Positions 32,443-41,400 of a stretch of DNA of 64,000 nt are shown here, one piece after another. Within the stretch, counting starts at the first letter, position 1, and every line of letters begins with the position of its first letter. The notes beneath the pieces were generated by a model, which was not told the origin of the DNA, did not search any database, and saw nothing but the letters and a program-made list of their open reading frames with translations. Source of the DNA: Prevotella melaninogenica (lineage in GTDB: Bacteria > Bacteroidota > Bacteroidia > Bacteroidales > Bacteroidaceae). Position numbers and translations under genes: made by a program. The stretch is from NCBI RefSeq assembly GCF_018127925.1, contig NZ_CP072347.1, forward strand, positions 436,501 through 500,500, given 5' to 3'.

Positions 32443-32829
32443 CTAATCCTCGGTTTTATCATTTATTAAGTGTAATTCTACGCCTGCCCCATCACTGTCA
32501 GCACCCATTGGAGGATTAAGTTTCACGAGTTTTAAGTCAATACTACTTATCATTGGGAAAGCCGCACACAATGCCTCGACAATGAACCCAGCGACGGATT
32601 CTAACAGGAGAGCGGGTTGTTTCATTACCTCTCTTATGACGTTAAATACTTCTGCATAGTTCAGCGTGTCAGCAACATCATCGCTCTTCACTGCCTTTGC
32701 AAACGGATAACCTAACCGTAGGTCGAGAACGTACTCATTACCGACCACTCGCTCCTGCTCCCCTACTCCGATACGAGCATGGAAGTGAAGACCTTGCAGA
32801 AGTATATAACTTGTCATTAATTTCATCAT
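32443..32829 (-). CDS. folB: dihydroneopterin aldolase
   Basis: About 124-128 residues. It converts 7,8-dihydroneopterin to 6-hydroxymethyl-dihydropterin and glycolaldehyde in folate synthesis. FolB features: N-terminal ILLQGLHFHARIGVGEQERV, the DTLNYAEVFNVIREVM segment (catalytic Tyr region), the glutamate in LLESVAGFIVEAL, and a C-terminal lysine in IDLKLVKLNPPMGA. Several in-frame ATG codons occur at the N-terminus (MMKLMTSYILL), with the third (32817) giving the usual N-terminus. It is transcribed alone, 52 bases upstream of the amidase gene. Confidence 0.92.
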   Translation of the reverse strand: MMKLMTSYILLQGLHFHARIGVGEQERVVGNEYVLDLRLGYPFAKAVKSDDVADTLNYAEVFNVIREVMKQPALLLESVAGFIVEALCAAFPMISSIDLKLVKLNPPMGADSDGAGVELHLINDKTED

Positions 32830-32883
32830 TCTTTGAGAGGAGTGAGGGCAAGACGAGCTGCCCGCCCTCTGTCTTAATCCAAC

Positions 32884-32931
32884 TCAGTCATTAGTCTACA
32901 ATAGGTATATGTATGGTTTTCTAATGACTGA
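32884..32931. repeat. hairpin with TCATTAG arms between nrdJ and folB
   Basis: TCAGTCATTAG (32884-32894) pairs with CTAATGACTGA (32921-32931). The arm resembles the inner stem at 20776-20824 (CGGTCATTAG). It follows the nrdJ stop at 32965 and could act as its terminator; no strong T-run follows. Confidence 0.5.
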
Positions 32932-32964
32932 AATGGGGTTTAATTGAACTCTACTGCTAACTGC

Positions 32965-35565
32965 TTAGCCACAACGTGAGGCACCACAGTTGGTACAAAT
33001 CAGACAACCTTCTTGATAAACAAGGGTTTCTTGTCCACAGACTGGACATTTCAAGCCTGACGCACTCGTACCATCAACAACATACTTCTTCAATGCTCGC
33101 TCAACACCGTTCTTCCATGTGTTGATGCTTTCGTTCTTCAACTGCAGCGAACCAACGAGCTTGATGACGTGATCGATTGGCATACGATAACGCAATACGC
33201 CTGAAATCAGCTTCGCATAGTTCCAATACTCTGGGTTAAACTTCTCTGACAAACCCTCAACAGTGGTCTTATAACCACGCTTATTCTCAAACTGGAAGTC
33301 GTAACGATGGTTACCATCTTCGGCTGTTTGCTTGATAATCTTACCCTTGGTTACGCTCTTTGGAAGGGCAATACCCTCCTCATCGTCCTGCAAACCAGTA
33401 AAGATTTCGTAAGGATAACCCTCTAACAAACCAACGAAAGCCACCCATTTCTCTTTGTTGTTTTGGAAGCGTACGACGTCACACTCCAATTCTTTTGGAC
33501 GAACTTCAATTACATTTGGATGATTACAGATATGTTCATGATGCTCCTCAGCTGAGTTAAGGTCTTTTGCCTTCTCCTCATCGACAGGCTTTTCGTCCTT
33601 TGTCTTATCCTTCTTCGATACCGAAATCATCACACCCGAGCGGCTTCCATCACGATAGATAGTACAACCCTTGCAACCACTACGCCATGCCTCAACATAG
33701 AGTTTATTCACTAACTCCTCGTCAACCTGATTTGGAAGGTTCACAGTCACTGAGATTGAGTGGTCTACCCACTTCTGAATCTCGCCCTGCATACGTACCT
33801 TCATCAACCAATCGACATCGTTTGCAGTAGCTTTATAATAAGGAGAACGCTTCACAAGTTCGTCAATCTCTTCCTGACTGTACTTCTTCTGCGTATCGAT
33901 TCCGTTCACCTCCATCCATGTCAGGAACTTACGGTGGTAAACAATGTACTCCTCAAAAGAGTCGCCCACCTCATCAACGAAGTCTACATGTACATCCGTA
34001 TCATTTGGATTCACCTTACGACGACGCTTATATACAGGCATAAAGACAGGTTCAATACCCGATGTTGTCTGTGTCATGAGCGAGGTTGTACCCGTAGGAG
34101 CAATCGTCAGACAGGCAATATTTCTACGACCATACTTCTTCATATCCTCGTAGAGCTGTCCGTCAGTCTCCTTCAGACGAAGGATAAACGGATTCTTCTC
34201 CTCACGCTTAGCATCATATATCTCAAAAGCACCACGCTCTTGTGCCATTGTCACCGATGAGCGATAAGCATTCAGAGCCAACGCGCGATGAATATCAACA
34301 GAGAAGTCGGTTGCTTCCTGTGTTCCATAACGCAAGCCCATGGCTGCTATCATATCGCCCTCAGCGGTGATTCCCACACCTGTACGACGACCCTGACAGC
34401 TCTTTTTCTTGATCTTTTCCCAAAGATGATACTCTGCACTCTTCACCTCGTCAACCTGAGGATCGGTCTTTATCTTCGACATGATGAGGTCGATTTTCTC
34501 CATCTCAAGGTCGATGATGTCGTCCATCAATCGCTGTGCGAGCTGTGCATGACGCTTAAACAATTCCATATCAAAGCGTGCATGGTCTGTAAATGGGTCG
34601 ATAACGTATGAATAGAGATTCAACGAAAGGAGTCGACAACTATCGTATGGACAGAGTGGAATCTCACCACATGGATTAGTTGAAACAGTCTGGAAACCAA
34701 GGTCTGCATAACAATCAGGAATACTCTCTCGGATAATTGTGTCCCAAAATAGTACGCCTGGCTCGGCACTCTTCCATGCGTTATGTACAATCTTTTCCCA
34801 TAATGCCTTAGCAGAAATCTCCTTCGTTACGCTTGGTTCGCTGCTATTGGTAGGGAACTGCTGTACGTATGTCTTATCTTCAACGACTGCCTGCATGAAC
34901 TCATCGGTAATCTTCACCGACACATTAGCACCAGTCACCTTACCTTCTTCCATCTTGGCATCGATAAACGCTTCTGAGTCTGGATGCTTAATACTTACTG
35001 AAAGCATCAAGGCACCACGACGACCGTCCTGCGCTACCTCACGAGTACTGTTTGAATAACGCTCCATGAAAGGAACAAGACCTGTTGAAGTCAGGGCTGA
35101 GTTGTTAACTGGTGAGCCTTTCGGACGGATATGGGTCAAGTCATGTCCTACTCCACCACGACGCTTCATCAGCTGTACCTGCTCTTCGTCAATGCGCATA
35201 ATGGCACCATAAGAATCGGCATCACCGTCCAAACCGATTACGAAACAGTTGGAAAGGGATGCCACCTGATAGTTATTACCGATACCCGTCATCGGACTAC
35301 CAGCAGGGATAATATATCTGAAATGGTCCAAGAGGTCGAACACCTCCTGTGCCGTCAAAGGGTTCTGATATTTGTTTTCAATACGAGCTATCTCGTTAGC
35401 AATGCGCCAATGCATCTGTTCTGGCGACTTCTCATAGATATTCCCGAAGCTATCCTTCATCGCATACTTGTTGACCCACACACGGGCAGCAAGTTCGTCT
35501 CCACCGAAATAAGCTAAAGATGCTTGAAAAGCTTCATCAAATGAGTAAGTTTGTTTGGTTCCCAT
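32965..35565 (-). CDS. nrdJ: class II (adenosylcobalamin-dependent) ribonucleotide reductase
   Basis: 866 residues from ATG 35565 (MGTKQTYSFDEAFQASLAYF); the open frame continues upstream to 35709 but with a hydrophobic leader absent from the family. Core motifs: SNCFVIGL, STNPCGEIPL (the cysteine/glutamate loop that makes the thiyl radical), and APTGTTSLMTQTTSGIEPVF. The C-terminus carries a zinc ribbon, CPVCGQETLVYQEGC then CTNCGASRCG, with a redox cysteine pair. It reduces ribonucleotides without oxygen, using B12. No B12 riboswitch is seen upstream; the promoter shares the 35566-35662 region with the divergent nitroreductase. Confidence 0.96.
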   Translation of the reverse strand: MGTKQTYSFDEAFQASLAYFGGDELAARVWVNKYAMKDSFGNIYEKSPEQMHWRIANEIARIENKYQNPLTAQEVFDLLDHFRYIIPAGSPMTGIGNNYQVASLSNCFVIGLDGDADSYGAIMRIDEEQVQLMKRRGGVGHDLTHIRPKGSPVNNSALTSTGLVPFMERYSNSTREVAQDGRRGALMLSVSIKHPDSEAFIDAKMEEGKVTGANVSVKITDEFMQAVVEDKTYVQQFPTNSSEPSVTKEISAKALWEKIVHNAWKSAEPGVLFWDTIIRESIPDCYADLGFQTVSTNPCGEIPLCPYDSCRLLSLNLYSYVIDPFTDHARFDMELFKRHAQLAQRLMDDIIDLEMEKIDLIMSKIKTDPQVDEVKSAEYHLWEKIKKKSCQGRRTGVGITAEGDMIAAMGLRYGTQEATDFSVDIHRALALNAYRSSVTMAQERGAFEIYDAKREEKNPFILRLKETDGQLYEDMKKYGRRNIACLTIAPTGTTSLMTQTTSGIEPVFMPVYKRRRKVNPNDTDVHVDFVDEVGDSFEEYIVYHRKFLTWMEVNGIDTQKKYSQEEIDELVKRSPYYKATANDVDWLMKVRMQGEIQKWVDHSISVTVNLPNQVDEELVNKLYVEAWRSGCKGCTIYRDGSRSGVMISVSKKDKTKDEKPVDEEKAKDLNSAEEHHEHICNHPNVIEVRPKELECDVVRFQNNKEKWVAFVGLLEGYPYEIFTGLQDDEEGIALPKSVTKGKIIKQTAEDGNHRYDFQFENKRGYKTTVEGLSEKFNPEYWNYAKLISGVLRYRMPIDHVIKLVGSLQLKNESINTWKNGVERALKKYVVDGTSASGLKCPVCGQETLVYQEGCLICTNCGASRCG

Positions 35566-35662
35566 TATTGTCGTTTTAGAATTTTTTTCGTCTGCGAAGT
35601 TACGAATTGTTTTCCAAAATAGAAAACATTTACTTAACTTTGTAGCATCAAAATTATCTAAA
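35566..35662. promoter_or_regulatory. divergent promoter region (nrdJ / nitroreductase)
   Basis: The plus-strand -7 box is TAACTTTG at 35635-35642, 21 bases before the nitroreductase ATG. On the minus strand a variant box TAACTTCG lies about 30 bases upstream of nrdJ. Confidence 0.6.
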
Positions 35663-36394
35663 ATGAAAACTATCAATACAAGAAAGACGATAAGAAAATA
35701 CACCAACAAGGATGTATCAGAGGATTTGTTGAAAACTCTATTGGAGAAGGCTGAACGTACGCCAACAATGGGAAACCTGCAGCTTTACTCGGTTGTCATC
35801 ACTCGAAACGAGGAGAAGAAGGCGCAATTGGCACCTGCTCATTTCAACCAACCGATGGTCATGGGGGCACCTGTTATCCTCACCTTCTGCGCTGACTTCC
35901 GTCGTACAACGCTCTGGGCGGAGAACCGTAAGGCTACTCCGGGTTACGACAACTTCCTTTCTTTCCTCAATGCTGCCACCGATGCACTGCTTTATTGTCA
36001 GACTTTCTGCAACCTTGCAGAGGAAGAAGGCTTAGGTACTTGCTTCTTGGGTACGACCATTTACAACCCTAAAACCATCATTGAAGTCCTACAACTGCCA
36101 CGTCTCGTGATGCCTGTTGCCACTATCACTCTCGGTTGGCCTGCTGAAGATCCTGCCCTCACCGACCGCCTTCCTATCGACAGCATCATCCACCACGAGA
36201 CTTACGAAGACTATACCCCTGACCGTATCGATGCTTTCTATACGCCAAAGGAGCAGTTAGAGGAAAACAAACACTTTGTGGAAATCAACAACAAAGAAAC
36301 CCTCGCACAAGTCTTCACCGACCTGCGTTATACGAAAGAGGCGAATGAGGCAATATCAAAGACGTTGTTAGAAACGCTGAAGGAGCAGTGGTAG
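35663..36394 (+). CDS. nitroreductase-family flavoprotein
   Basis: 243 residues from ATG 35663 (MKTINTRKTIRKYTNKDVSE). The nitroreductase fold shows TRKTIRKY (FMN phosphate binding), RTPTMGNLQLYSVVI (FMN-binding loop), the LEEEGLGTCFLGT region and VATITLGWPAE. These FMN enzymes reduce nitro groups, quinones or other substrates with NAD(P)H. The native substrate is unknown. It carries a C-terminal extension of ~45 residues (EQLEENKHFVEINNKETLAQ...) not typical of the minimal family. Divergent from nrdJ. Confidence 0.9.
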   Translation: MKTINTRKTIRKYTNKDVSEDLLKTLLEKAERTPTMGNLQLYSVVITRNEEKKAQLAPAHFNQPMVMGAPVILTFCADFRRTTLWAENRKATPGYDNFLSFLNAATDALLYCQTFCNLAEEEGLGTCFLGTTIYNPKTIIEVLQLPRLVMPVATITLGWPAEDPALTDRLPIDSIIHHETYEDYTPDRIDAFYTPKEQLEENKHFVEINNKETLAQVFTDLRYTKEANEAISKTLLETLKEQW

Positions 36395-36429
36395 AAAAGA
36401 AGCAAAACTACCAAACACACCACAACAAG

Positions 36430-36592
36430 CAGCCCCTCCCCCTTACCCCTCCCCCAGAGGGAGGGGAGTGATATGCGTGATACCCCTTGTGGTAAATGTT
36501 TCCGCTCATCATTACTTGATTACTTAAGCGAACTGTTTCCTGCACTCCCCCTCTCTGCAGGAGAGGGGGAGTGCAGGGGGTGAGGCTTTTTT
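36430..36592. repeat. two GC-rich palindromes after the nitroreductase gene
   Basis: The first, 36430-36490, reads CAGCCCCTCCCCCTTACCCC then TCCCCCAGAGGGAGGGGAGTG and the word ATATGCGTGATACCCCTTGTGG. The second, 36545-36592, is TGCACTCCCCCTCTCTGCAG then GAGAGGGGGAGTGCAG. Both belong to the family at 26023, 41041, 41262, 41996 and 42160. Confidence 0.75.
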
Positions 36593-36645
36593 AAATTTTC
36601 TTTCCCTATCAATATTTTTATATATATCCAAAAATAAGCAACCTC

Positions 36646-36872
36646 TTATTGTTTCAATGTAACATTAATAGGGTGAAACTCTTCTTGCGATGTGTCTGCG
36701 TTTTTCTCTTTTATTTTTTTCAACGAATCTTCTTTTGAAGGACTTTCACTCAAATCAGAAAAAATCTTTATATCTGTCATTTCAAACATAGGAGACAGGT
36801 ATTCGTTATCATGACCTTCTCGACAAAATGTATTTCGAGGGAATAGTGCAAAATTGCGTAATGACAGATCTT
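36646..36872 (-). pseudogene. 3' fragment of an unidentified gene cut by IS1634-like copy 2
   Basis: Minus-strand open frame whose first residues come from the IS end. Beyond it, the residual ~75 codons include LSLRNFALFPRNTFCREGHD, NEYLSPMFEMTDIKIFSDLS and a lysine-rich tail ending FHPINVTLKQ. There is no start codon outside the IS. I do not recognise the family; its 5' part is not found on the other side of the IS. Confidence 0.5.
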
Positions 36873-36876
36873 CTAA

Positions 36877-38980
36877 CCCAAGTTTAACCGGCAAAATTAT
36901 TTTTCATAAATTTTCGGGATGTTTTGTGTAGTATCAATTTGATAAATGATTGATAATCAAGTGTAGAGTATTGTTGTGAGGAGTAAAATCTGATTTGTAG
37001 GACACAGCCATATCAAAAATATTTTGTTACTTTGCACTCATGCACGCAAATGTACAGACACGATTCAACCCTGCCACAGGGGACATGGCTCCTTATTATC
37101 GCATCAAGGAGTCATATCGTGACGTGCAGGGTCATGTACATTCGCTAATTCTGTTGAACATCGGGTTCGAACCTTCACTTACTGCTGTACAGGTTCGAAA
37201 AATTGCATACGCTCTTACCGAACGCTTCAAAAACAGAAGTACACCCTCGCTTTTTAAAAAACATCTTGACGGTCTTACTCCTATTGAACAGGCAAAGGCT
37301 GACGAATGGTGGATCCGTATGGAGAAAGAAGGTGGAATCGATCGGTTTAATAAGGAAGAGCAGAAGTCGCTGAGAAAATATGAGAACTATATTGACCTTG
37401 AGACGGCAAACTATACTGACGCAAGGAATGTTGGTGCAGAGTGGCTCTGCAAGCAGACAATAGACAAGCTACAATTAGAGGGTTTTCTGCACAAAAACGG
37501 GTGGACGGAGAATGCAATACACACGGCTTTGTCAGCATTGATTGTTCGCACGGTATATGCAGTTTCTGAACGTTCATCTTATTATTATTTGCGCGATAAC
37601 TCGGCTGCCGCTGAACTTTATAGTGGAGTTCCTGGCTGGACACCAGGAATCAATTCTCTGTATAAAATCACTGATAAATTATATGAACTAAAGGAACAGT
37701 TAGAGCATCATCTGTGCAGCATTACTGACGTTCTCTTTAATATAGACAACAAGTTGATGCTCTTCGACTTAACCAACTTCTATTTCGAGGGTAGCAAGCG
37801 TAATAGCGATAAAGCCAAGTTCGGTCGTTCAAAAGAAAAGCGCTCTGATTGTAAGCTACTTGTACTTGCATTATGTATCAATAAAGAAGGTTTTATACGT
37901 TATTCTTCTATCTTGGAGGGTAATACAGCAGATTCCAAGTCTCTACCCAATATGATTGATACGCTGGCAAAGAGGAATCCATCAAGAACAAAGGATACGC
38001 TTGTTGTCATGGATGCAGGTGTTGCCACGGAAGAGAACTTGGAGCTAATAAAGAAAAAGGGTTACAATTATCTCTGCGTATCCCGTACGAAAATGAAAGA
38101 CTATACGCTCAGTGATGATAACAAGAGCGTTACGGTAATGGATGCCCGTCGGCAGAAGATAACGCTGAAAGAGGTTAAGACAGAGGATGATAAGGATTAT
38201 TATCTCGAAATAACATCTCCTTCGAAAGCTATGACAGAGTCGTCCATGAACAGGGTTTGGAGAGAGCGTTTTGAGATGGAACTGCAGAGGATAAACGAAG
38301 GAATCTCCAAGAAAGGTGGAACAAAGACCTATGAAAAGGTTGTTGAACGTACAGGACGTGCCATACAGAAGTACCCTTCTATAGCGAAGTTCTACCAGAT
38401 AAGCTACATAAAAAACGAGAAGAAACCCAAGGAGATGCTGCGTGTAGACTGGGAGATAAAAGACCTCTCGGCAATGGAATCTGGTCACGGAGTCTATTTC
38501 CTCCGCAGCAATGTCAGGACACTTTCTGAGCGTGTAACATGGGAATACTACAATCTCATTCGTGAGATAGAATGTACGAACAGACAACTAAAGAATGACC
38601 TCAACCTCCGTCCTATCTATCATCAGAAAGATGAGCGAAGTGACGCACACCTCTTCTTCGGTTTATTAGCCTACTGGGTGGTAAACACCATCCGTTGTCA
38701 ATTAAAACGAGAAGGAGAATCCTGTTACTGGACCGAGATAGTACGACGTATGAGTACCCAGAAGCTCGTCACAACAAAAGGGAAGAATCCATTAGGTGAG
38801 AACATCGAGATGCGCCAATGTAGTAGTCCTTCGAAGCAAGCAAAACAGATATACGATAAGTTGAACTTAAAACACTCACCATTCAAAAAGAATAAAATTT
38901 GTAGGACACAGAGCCCATAAGAAAAATGAGGAAAGTACGGTGACAGTAACAATTAGGCGAAGGTGGGTATTAAACTTGGG
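36877..38980 (+). mobile_element. IS1634-like element, copy 2, intact
   Basis: 2104 bp, ends CCCAAGTTTAA and TTAAACTTGGG, flanked by CTAA on the left (36873-36876) and TTAA on the right (38981-38984). The sequence upstream of the transposase ATG is the uninterrupted version of the region broken by IS110 in copy 1. Confidence 0.92.
37040..38920 (+). CDS. IS1634-like DDE transposase, copy 2
   Basis: 626 residues, about 98% identical to copy 1 (differences such as REHLDGL to KKHLDGL and LRKNG to LHKNG). Catalytic Asp in MLFDLTNFYFEG, Asp in VVMDAGVATEENL, Glu in IREIECTNRQL. The start is preceded by a -7-like box TTACTTTG, the exact site IS110 occupies in copy 1. With intact ends, promoter and frame, this is the likely active copy. 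Confidence 0.94.
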   Translation: MHANVQTRFNPATGDMAPYYRIKESYRDVQGHVHSLILLNIGFEPSLTAVQVRKIAYALTERFKNRSTPSLFKKHLDGLTPIEQAKADEWWIRMEKEGGIDRFNKEEQKSLRKYENYIDLETANYTDARNVGAEWLCKQTIDKLQLEGFLHKNGWTENAIHTALSALIVRTVYAVSERSSYYYLRDNSAAAELYSGVPGWTPGINSLYKITDKLYELKEQLEHHLCSITDVLFNIDNKLMLFDLTNFYFEGSKRNSDKAKFGRSKEKRSDCKLLVLALCINKEGFIRYSSILEGNTADSKSLPNMIDTLAKRNPSRTKDTLVVMDAGVATEENLELIKKKGYNYLCVSRTKMKDYTLSDDNKSVTVMDARRQKITLKEVKTEDDKDYYLEITSPSKAMTESSMNRVWRERFEMELQRINEGISKKGGTKTYEKVVERTGRAIQKYPSIAKFYQISYIKNEKKPKEMLRVDWEIKDLSAMESGHGVYFLRSNVRTLSERVTWEYYNLIREIECTNRQLKNDLNLRPIYHQKDERSDAHLFFGLLAYWVVNTIRCQLKREGESCYWTEIVRRMSTQKLVTTKGKNPLGENIEMRQCSSPSKQAKQIYDKLNLKHSPFKKNKICRTQSP

Positions 38981-38985
38981 TTAAG

Positions 38986-39108
38986 AAGGCAAAAGAGCAT
39001 GTGTTGTTTTTGAACGGTATAAAAATAGCTTACAAAAGCCAATTACATGGGAATAAGTTGTTTGTTGAAGGCAGAGAGGCATCACAACTAATTAAATTTA
39101 TCAAGTAA
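38986..39108 (+). pseudogene. 3' fragment of a second unidentified gene, cut by IS1634-like copy 2
   Basis: Plus-strand frame AAG-GCA-AAA onward, encoding KAKEHVLFLNGIKIAYKSQL and HGNKLFVEGREASQLIKFIK, then stop. It ends in the IS982 insertion site, and its AAGTA is the IS982 target duplication. The left neighbour of the IS is a minus-strand fragment, so the two sides do not belong to one gene. Confidence 0.5.
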
Positions 39109-40234
39109 CCTGAACTCGGGATAAATATCATCCCACTCTTCTGTTTGGTTTAGTACAACGGCTCTTTAGACTCAATCTTTTGATTGGGCCTAAAGATAAT
39201 AATAAAACAGATTACTTTAGAATAATGTAAGCTGTCCCGAATGTTGCTCTATAGCAAAGTCTATGTTCACTGCTGGCTTCTTCTCAAAGAAGCTGTAAGC
39301 TGCAATAGCAGAGAGAACATTCATTGCGAAATTAAATATGCTTCTATGCCTTGAATGCACTAATTGAGCTACATTCTTTAGCTCATCATTGATAGTCTCT
39401 ATTACAGATCTTTTCCTTAGAAGAAGTCTATCATAAAGTGGCATTAGTTTGTTTTTCATGTTACTCCTAATGCCAGTAACTAAATTTATTCCATCATTGA
39501 ACAATCGCTCAAATAATCCTTGAGAAATGTACCCTTTGTCTGCAAACAATTTACCAAACACATTGTCTGTCAACCTGTTAAATACATTTTCGTCTCGGTC
39601 ATCAACATTTGCTTTAGTAAGCATAAAGTTTAGAATCTCACCTCTTTCATTACAGATAAGATGTAGTTTGAATCCAAAATACCATCCCATTGTACTCTTA
39701 CCCCTTGTTGCATAATTTCTAAAAACCTTATTGCGACAAATACATTTATTATGGCAAACTGGAATACAAGTTGAATCCATAAAACTAATACCAGTACACC
39801 TCCCAAAACAACATATCTGCAGGAACATCATCATCTCTACAGAGACTCTTGCCTCTAATTCAAGAAAACGATTATAAGACAATTGATTTGGAAATAAATC
39901 TGCTAAATGCTCTTTTACGAAAAAGGTATAATAGTGACGAAAATTACGATAGGAATTAAAGTGGAAGCAAATTAATATCGTTATGATTTCAGACTTACTC
40001 ATACGCCACCTACGATGGCGATGACATCCTTTATTCTTTTCTGAGAGACCTATTTTATCAGTTTCTAACTCAAATTCTTTGCAAAAGTCATCTGCAATAC
40101 AGAAAATTTCAGTAATTTTGTCCTTGGTAATCATTGTTATATTTATTGTAATTGATTGATTTTCAACTATAAAGTTACAAAAATATAATGAGATTACCAA
40201 CTTTTTGCAGACTTTTCTTATCCCGAGTTCAGGT
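39108..40234 (-). mobile_element. IS982-family element B, complete
   Basis: Terminal inverted repeats ACCTGAACTCGGGATAA and TTATCCCGAGTTCAGGT, flanked by a 5-base target duplication AAGTA. Length 1127 bp. Confidence 0.93.
39217..40134 (-). CDS. IS982-family transposase B
   Basis: 305 residues from ATG 40134 (MITKDKITEIFCIADDFCKE); the longer frame to 40263 runs through the terminal repeat. IS982 features: MSKSEIITILICFHF, first catalytic Asp in ISFMDSTCIPVCHN, second in GKLFADKGYI, C-terminal RHRSIFNFAMNVLSAIAAYSFF. It is a diverged relative of the transposase at 26800, with distinct terminal repeats, so the two are separate IS types. The frame is intact. Confidence 0.94.
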   Translation of the reverse strand: MITKDKITEIFCIADDFCKEFELETDKIGLSEKNKGCHRHRRWRMSKSEIITILICFHFNSYRNFRHYYTFFVKEHLADLFPNQLSYNRFLELEARVSVEMMMFLQICCFGRCTGISFMDSTCIPVCHNKCICRNKVFRNYATRGKSTMGWYFGFKLHLICNERGEILNFMLTKANVDDRDENVFNRLTDNVFGKLFADKGYISQGLFERLFNDGINLVTGIRSNMKNKLMPLYDRLLLRKRSVIETINDELKNVAQLVHSRHRSIFNFAMNVLSAIAAYSFFEKKPAVNIDFAIEQHSGQLTLF

Positions 40235-40348
40235 AAGTAGTTTACCGCCCTTTCTAAAACCATCTAATTAGGGATAATCATACCATGTCTGCGGATTGAT
40301 TTTATTCTATTAATAATCTACGCCATTTAACGGAAGAATCTAAATAAA

Positions 40349-40386
40349 GCCATATCGACATCTCCCTACGGAGATGAAGATATGGC
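40349..40386 (-). terminator. terminator of the thiamine operon
   Basis: A long stem GCCATATC...CATCTCC / GGAGATG...GATATGGC lies 25 bases beyond the pyrophosphokinase stop. On the minus strand it is followed by CTTTATTTAG. Confidence 0.65.
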
Positions 40387-40410
40387 ATTTTGATTTGTAG
40401 AAAAGATTTG

Positions 40411-41151
40411 TTATATTTTATGCGTACGGTAAATTAAGTAATCACCATCCGCTTGGATTGTAAATTCATTCGATGAGGCTTCGTTCAGTGTTCCCTGCCA
40501 TAGCTCGCTGAATGGATAGATATCCCATTTCAGTCCGTTACTACTTAGCTCTTTGCTGGTTGCATTGAAGATGCTGACTTGCTGTCCAGGGAATGATTCA
40601 AAGCGCATTGTACCTGATGCCGCAACAAAATATCCATAGTCGGTTACCATCACTGGGTCGATAGCCAACTGGCGATAGTAATAGAGCATGAGAGAGATGT
40701 TGCCCAAGGTATGATCTTCACGCTTGCCAGTTGCTCCGAGGTAGCAGAAGCGAGGACGAGTATGGGTCGGTGCATCTATCTTCAGATGTGAACGAGCAAA
40801 GAGGGTAGCCTTGGTGAGGTCGTTAAACTCCTGCTCCGAAATCGGATGATAGATATGTGCATAGCGTTGTTTCAACTCTTCAGAGAGCGAGTCACCATCA
40901 CCCACCACTGCCGTTGGCTCTATATCATATTCCAATAAATCCTCCAAAGCACCGTCACAAACTATCAGATTCTCCGCAGTGCGTAGGATGTGAAGGGGTA
41001 GGACGTGGGTTGGGAAGTCGCCTGCAGCAAGGATGACGGCAGAGAAGCCTCTCCCAACCCCTCCGAAAGGAGGGGAGTGCCTAACGGAGTGCTCGTTGGG
41101 AATGTGTTGGTGTTGTCCGCCCTTGTTATTCTCTTTATTATTGATAATCAT
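40411..41151 (-). CDS. thiamine pyrophosphokinase with palindrome-derived N-terminus
   Basis: 246 residues. It phosphorylates thiamine to thiamine diphosphate with ATP. The catalytic part starts at ~residue 36: FSAVILAAGDFPTHVLPLHI, IVCDGALEDLLEYDIEPTAV, VGDGDSLSEEL (metal-binding DGD), NDLTKATLFA and LGATGKREDHTLGN. The C-terminal thiamine-binding domain includes GQQVSIFNATSKEL. Residues 1-35 include SPPFGGVGRGF, encoded by a GC-rich palindrome (41041-41082) that reads in frame through the N-terminus. No alternative start exists after the palindrome. It is the last gene of the TPP-riboswitch operon (OMP receptor, PnuT, kinase), the known Bacteroides thiamine-salvage arrangement. Confidence 0.9.
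   Translation of the reverse strand: MIINNKENNKGGQHQHIPNEHSVRHSPPFGGVGRGFSAVILAAGDFPTHVLPLHILRTAENLIVCDGALEDLLEYDIEPTAVVGDGDSLSEELKQRYAHIYHPISEQEFNDLTKATLFARSHLKIDAPTHTRPRFCYLGATGKREDHTLGNISLMLYYYRQLAIDPVMVTDYGYFVAASGTMRFESFPGQQVSIFNATSKELSSNGLKWDIYPFSELWQGTLNEASSNEFTIQADGDYLIYRTHKI
41041..41082. repeat. GC-rich palindrome inside the thiamine pyrophosphokinase gene
   Basis: AGAAGCCTCTCCCAACCCCT then CCGAAAGGAGGGGAGTGCCT. On the coding strand it specifies the peptide SPPFGGVGRG. Confidence 0.75.
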
Positions 41152-41261
41152 TTATCTTGCTATTCTTATTCTAATCTTTCTCCCTTTCGAGATACTTTGT
41201 ATTCATTTTATTTATTGTTGTAACTTCTTCTTCAACCTATCAATATGATTTGGGGAGCCTT

Positions 41262-41400
41262 TATCCCGTTAGGCATTCCCCTCCTTTGGAGGGGTTAGGG
41301 GAGGTCTTTGTCCCGATAGATATCTTTTTCTTCTAATAGTTAGGGGAGGTCTTCCCTATTTGCACTCCCCTCCTTTCGGAGGGGTCGGGGGAGGCCCCTC
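41262..41400. repeat. tandem GC-rich palindromes between pnuT and the pyrophosphokinase
   Basis: Two units: CCGTTAGGCATTCCCCTCCT-TTGGAGGGGTTAGGGGAGGTC, then CACTCCCCTCCTTTCGGAGG-GGTCGGGGGAGGCCCCTCC. The second overlaps the 3' end of pnuT and encodes its last residues (GLPRPLRKEG). Confidence 0.75.

Noticed and set aside
35566-35662. Cobalamin riboswitch for the B12-dependent reductase
   Set aside because: The region is only 97 bases, shared by two divergent promoters, and lacks a B12-box.
37024-37033. Second IS110 insertion at copy 2
   Set aside because: The site is the uninterrupted target; only copy 1 is occupied.
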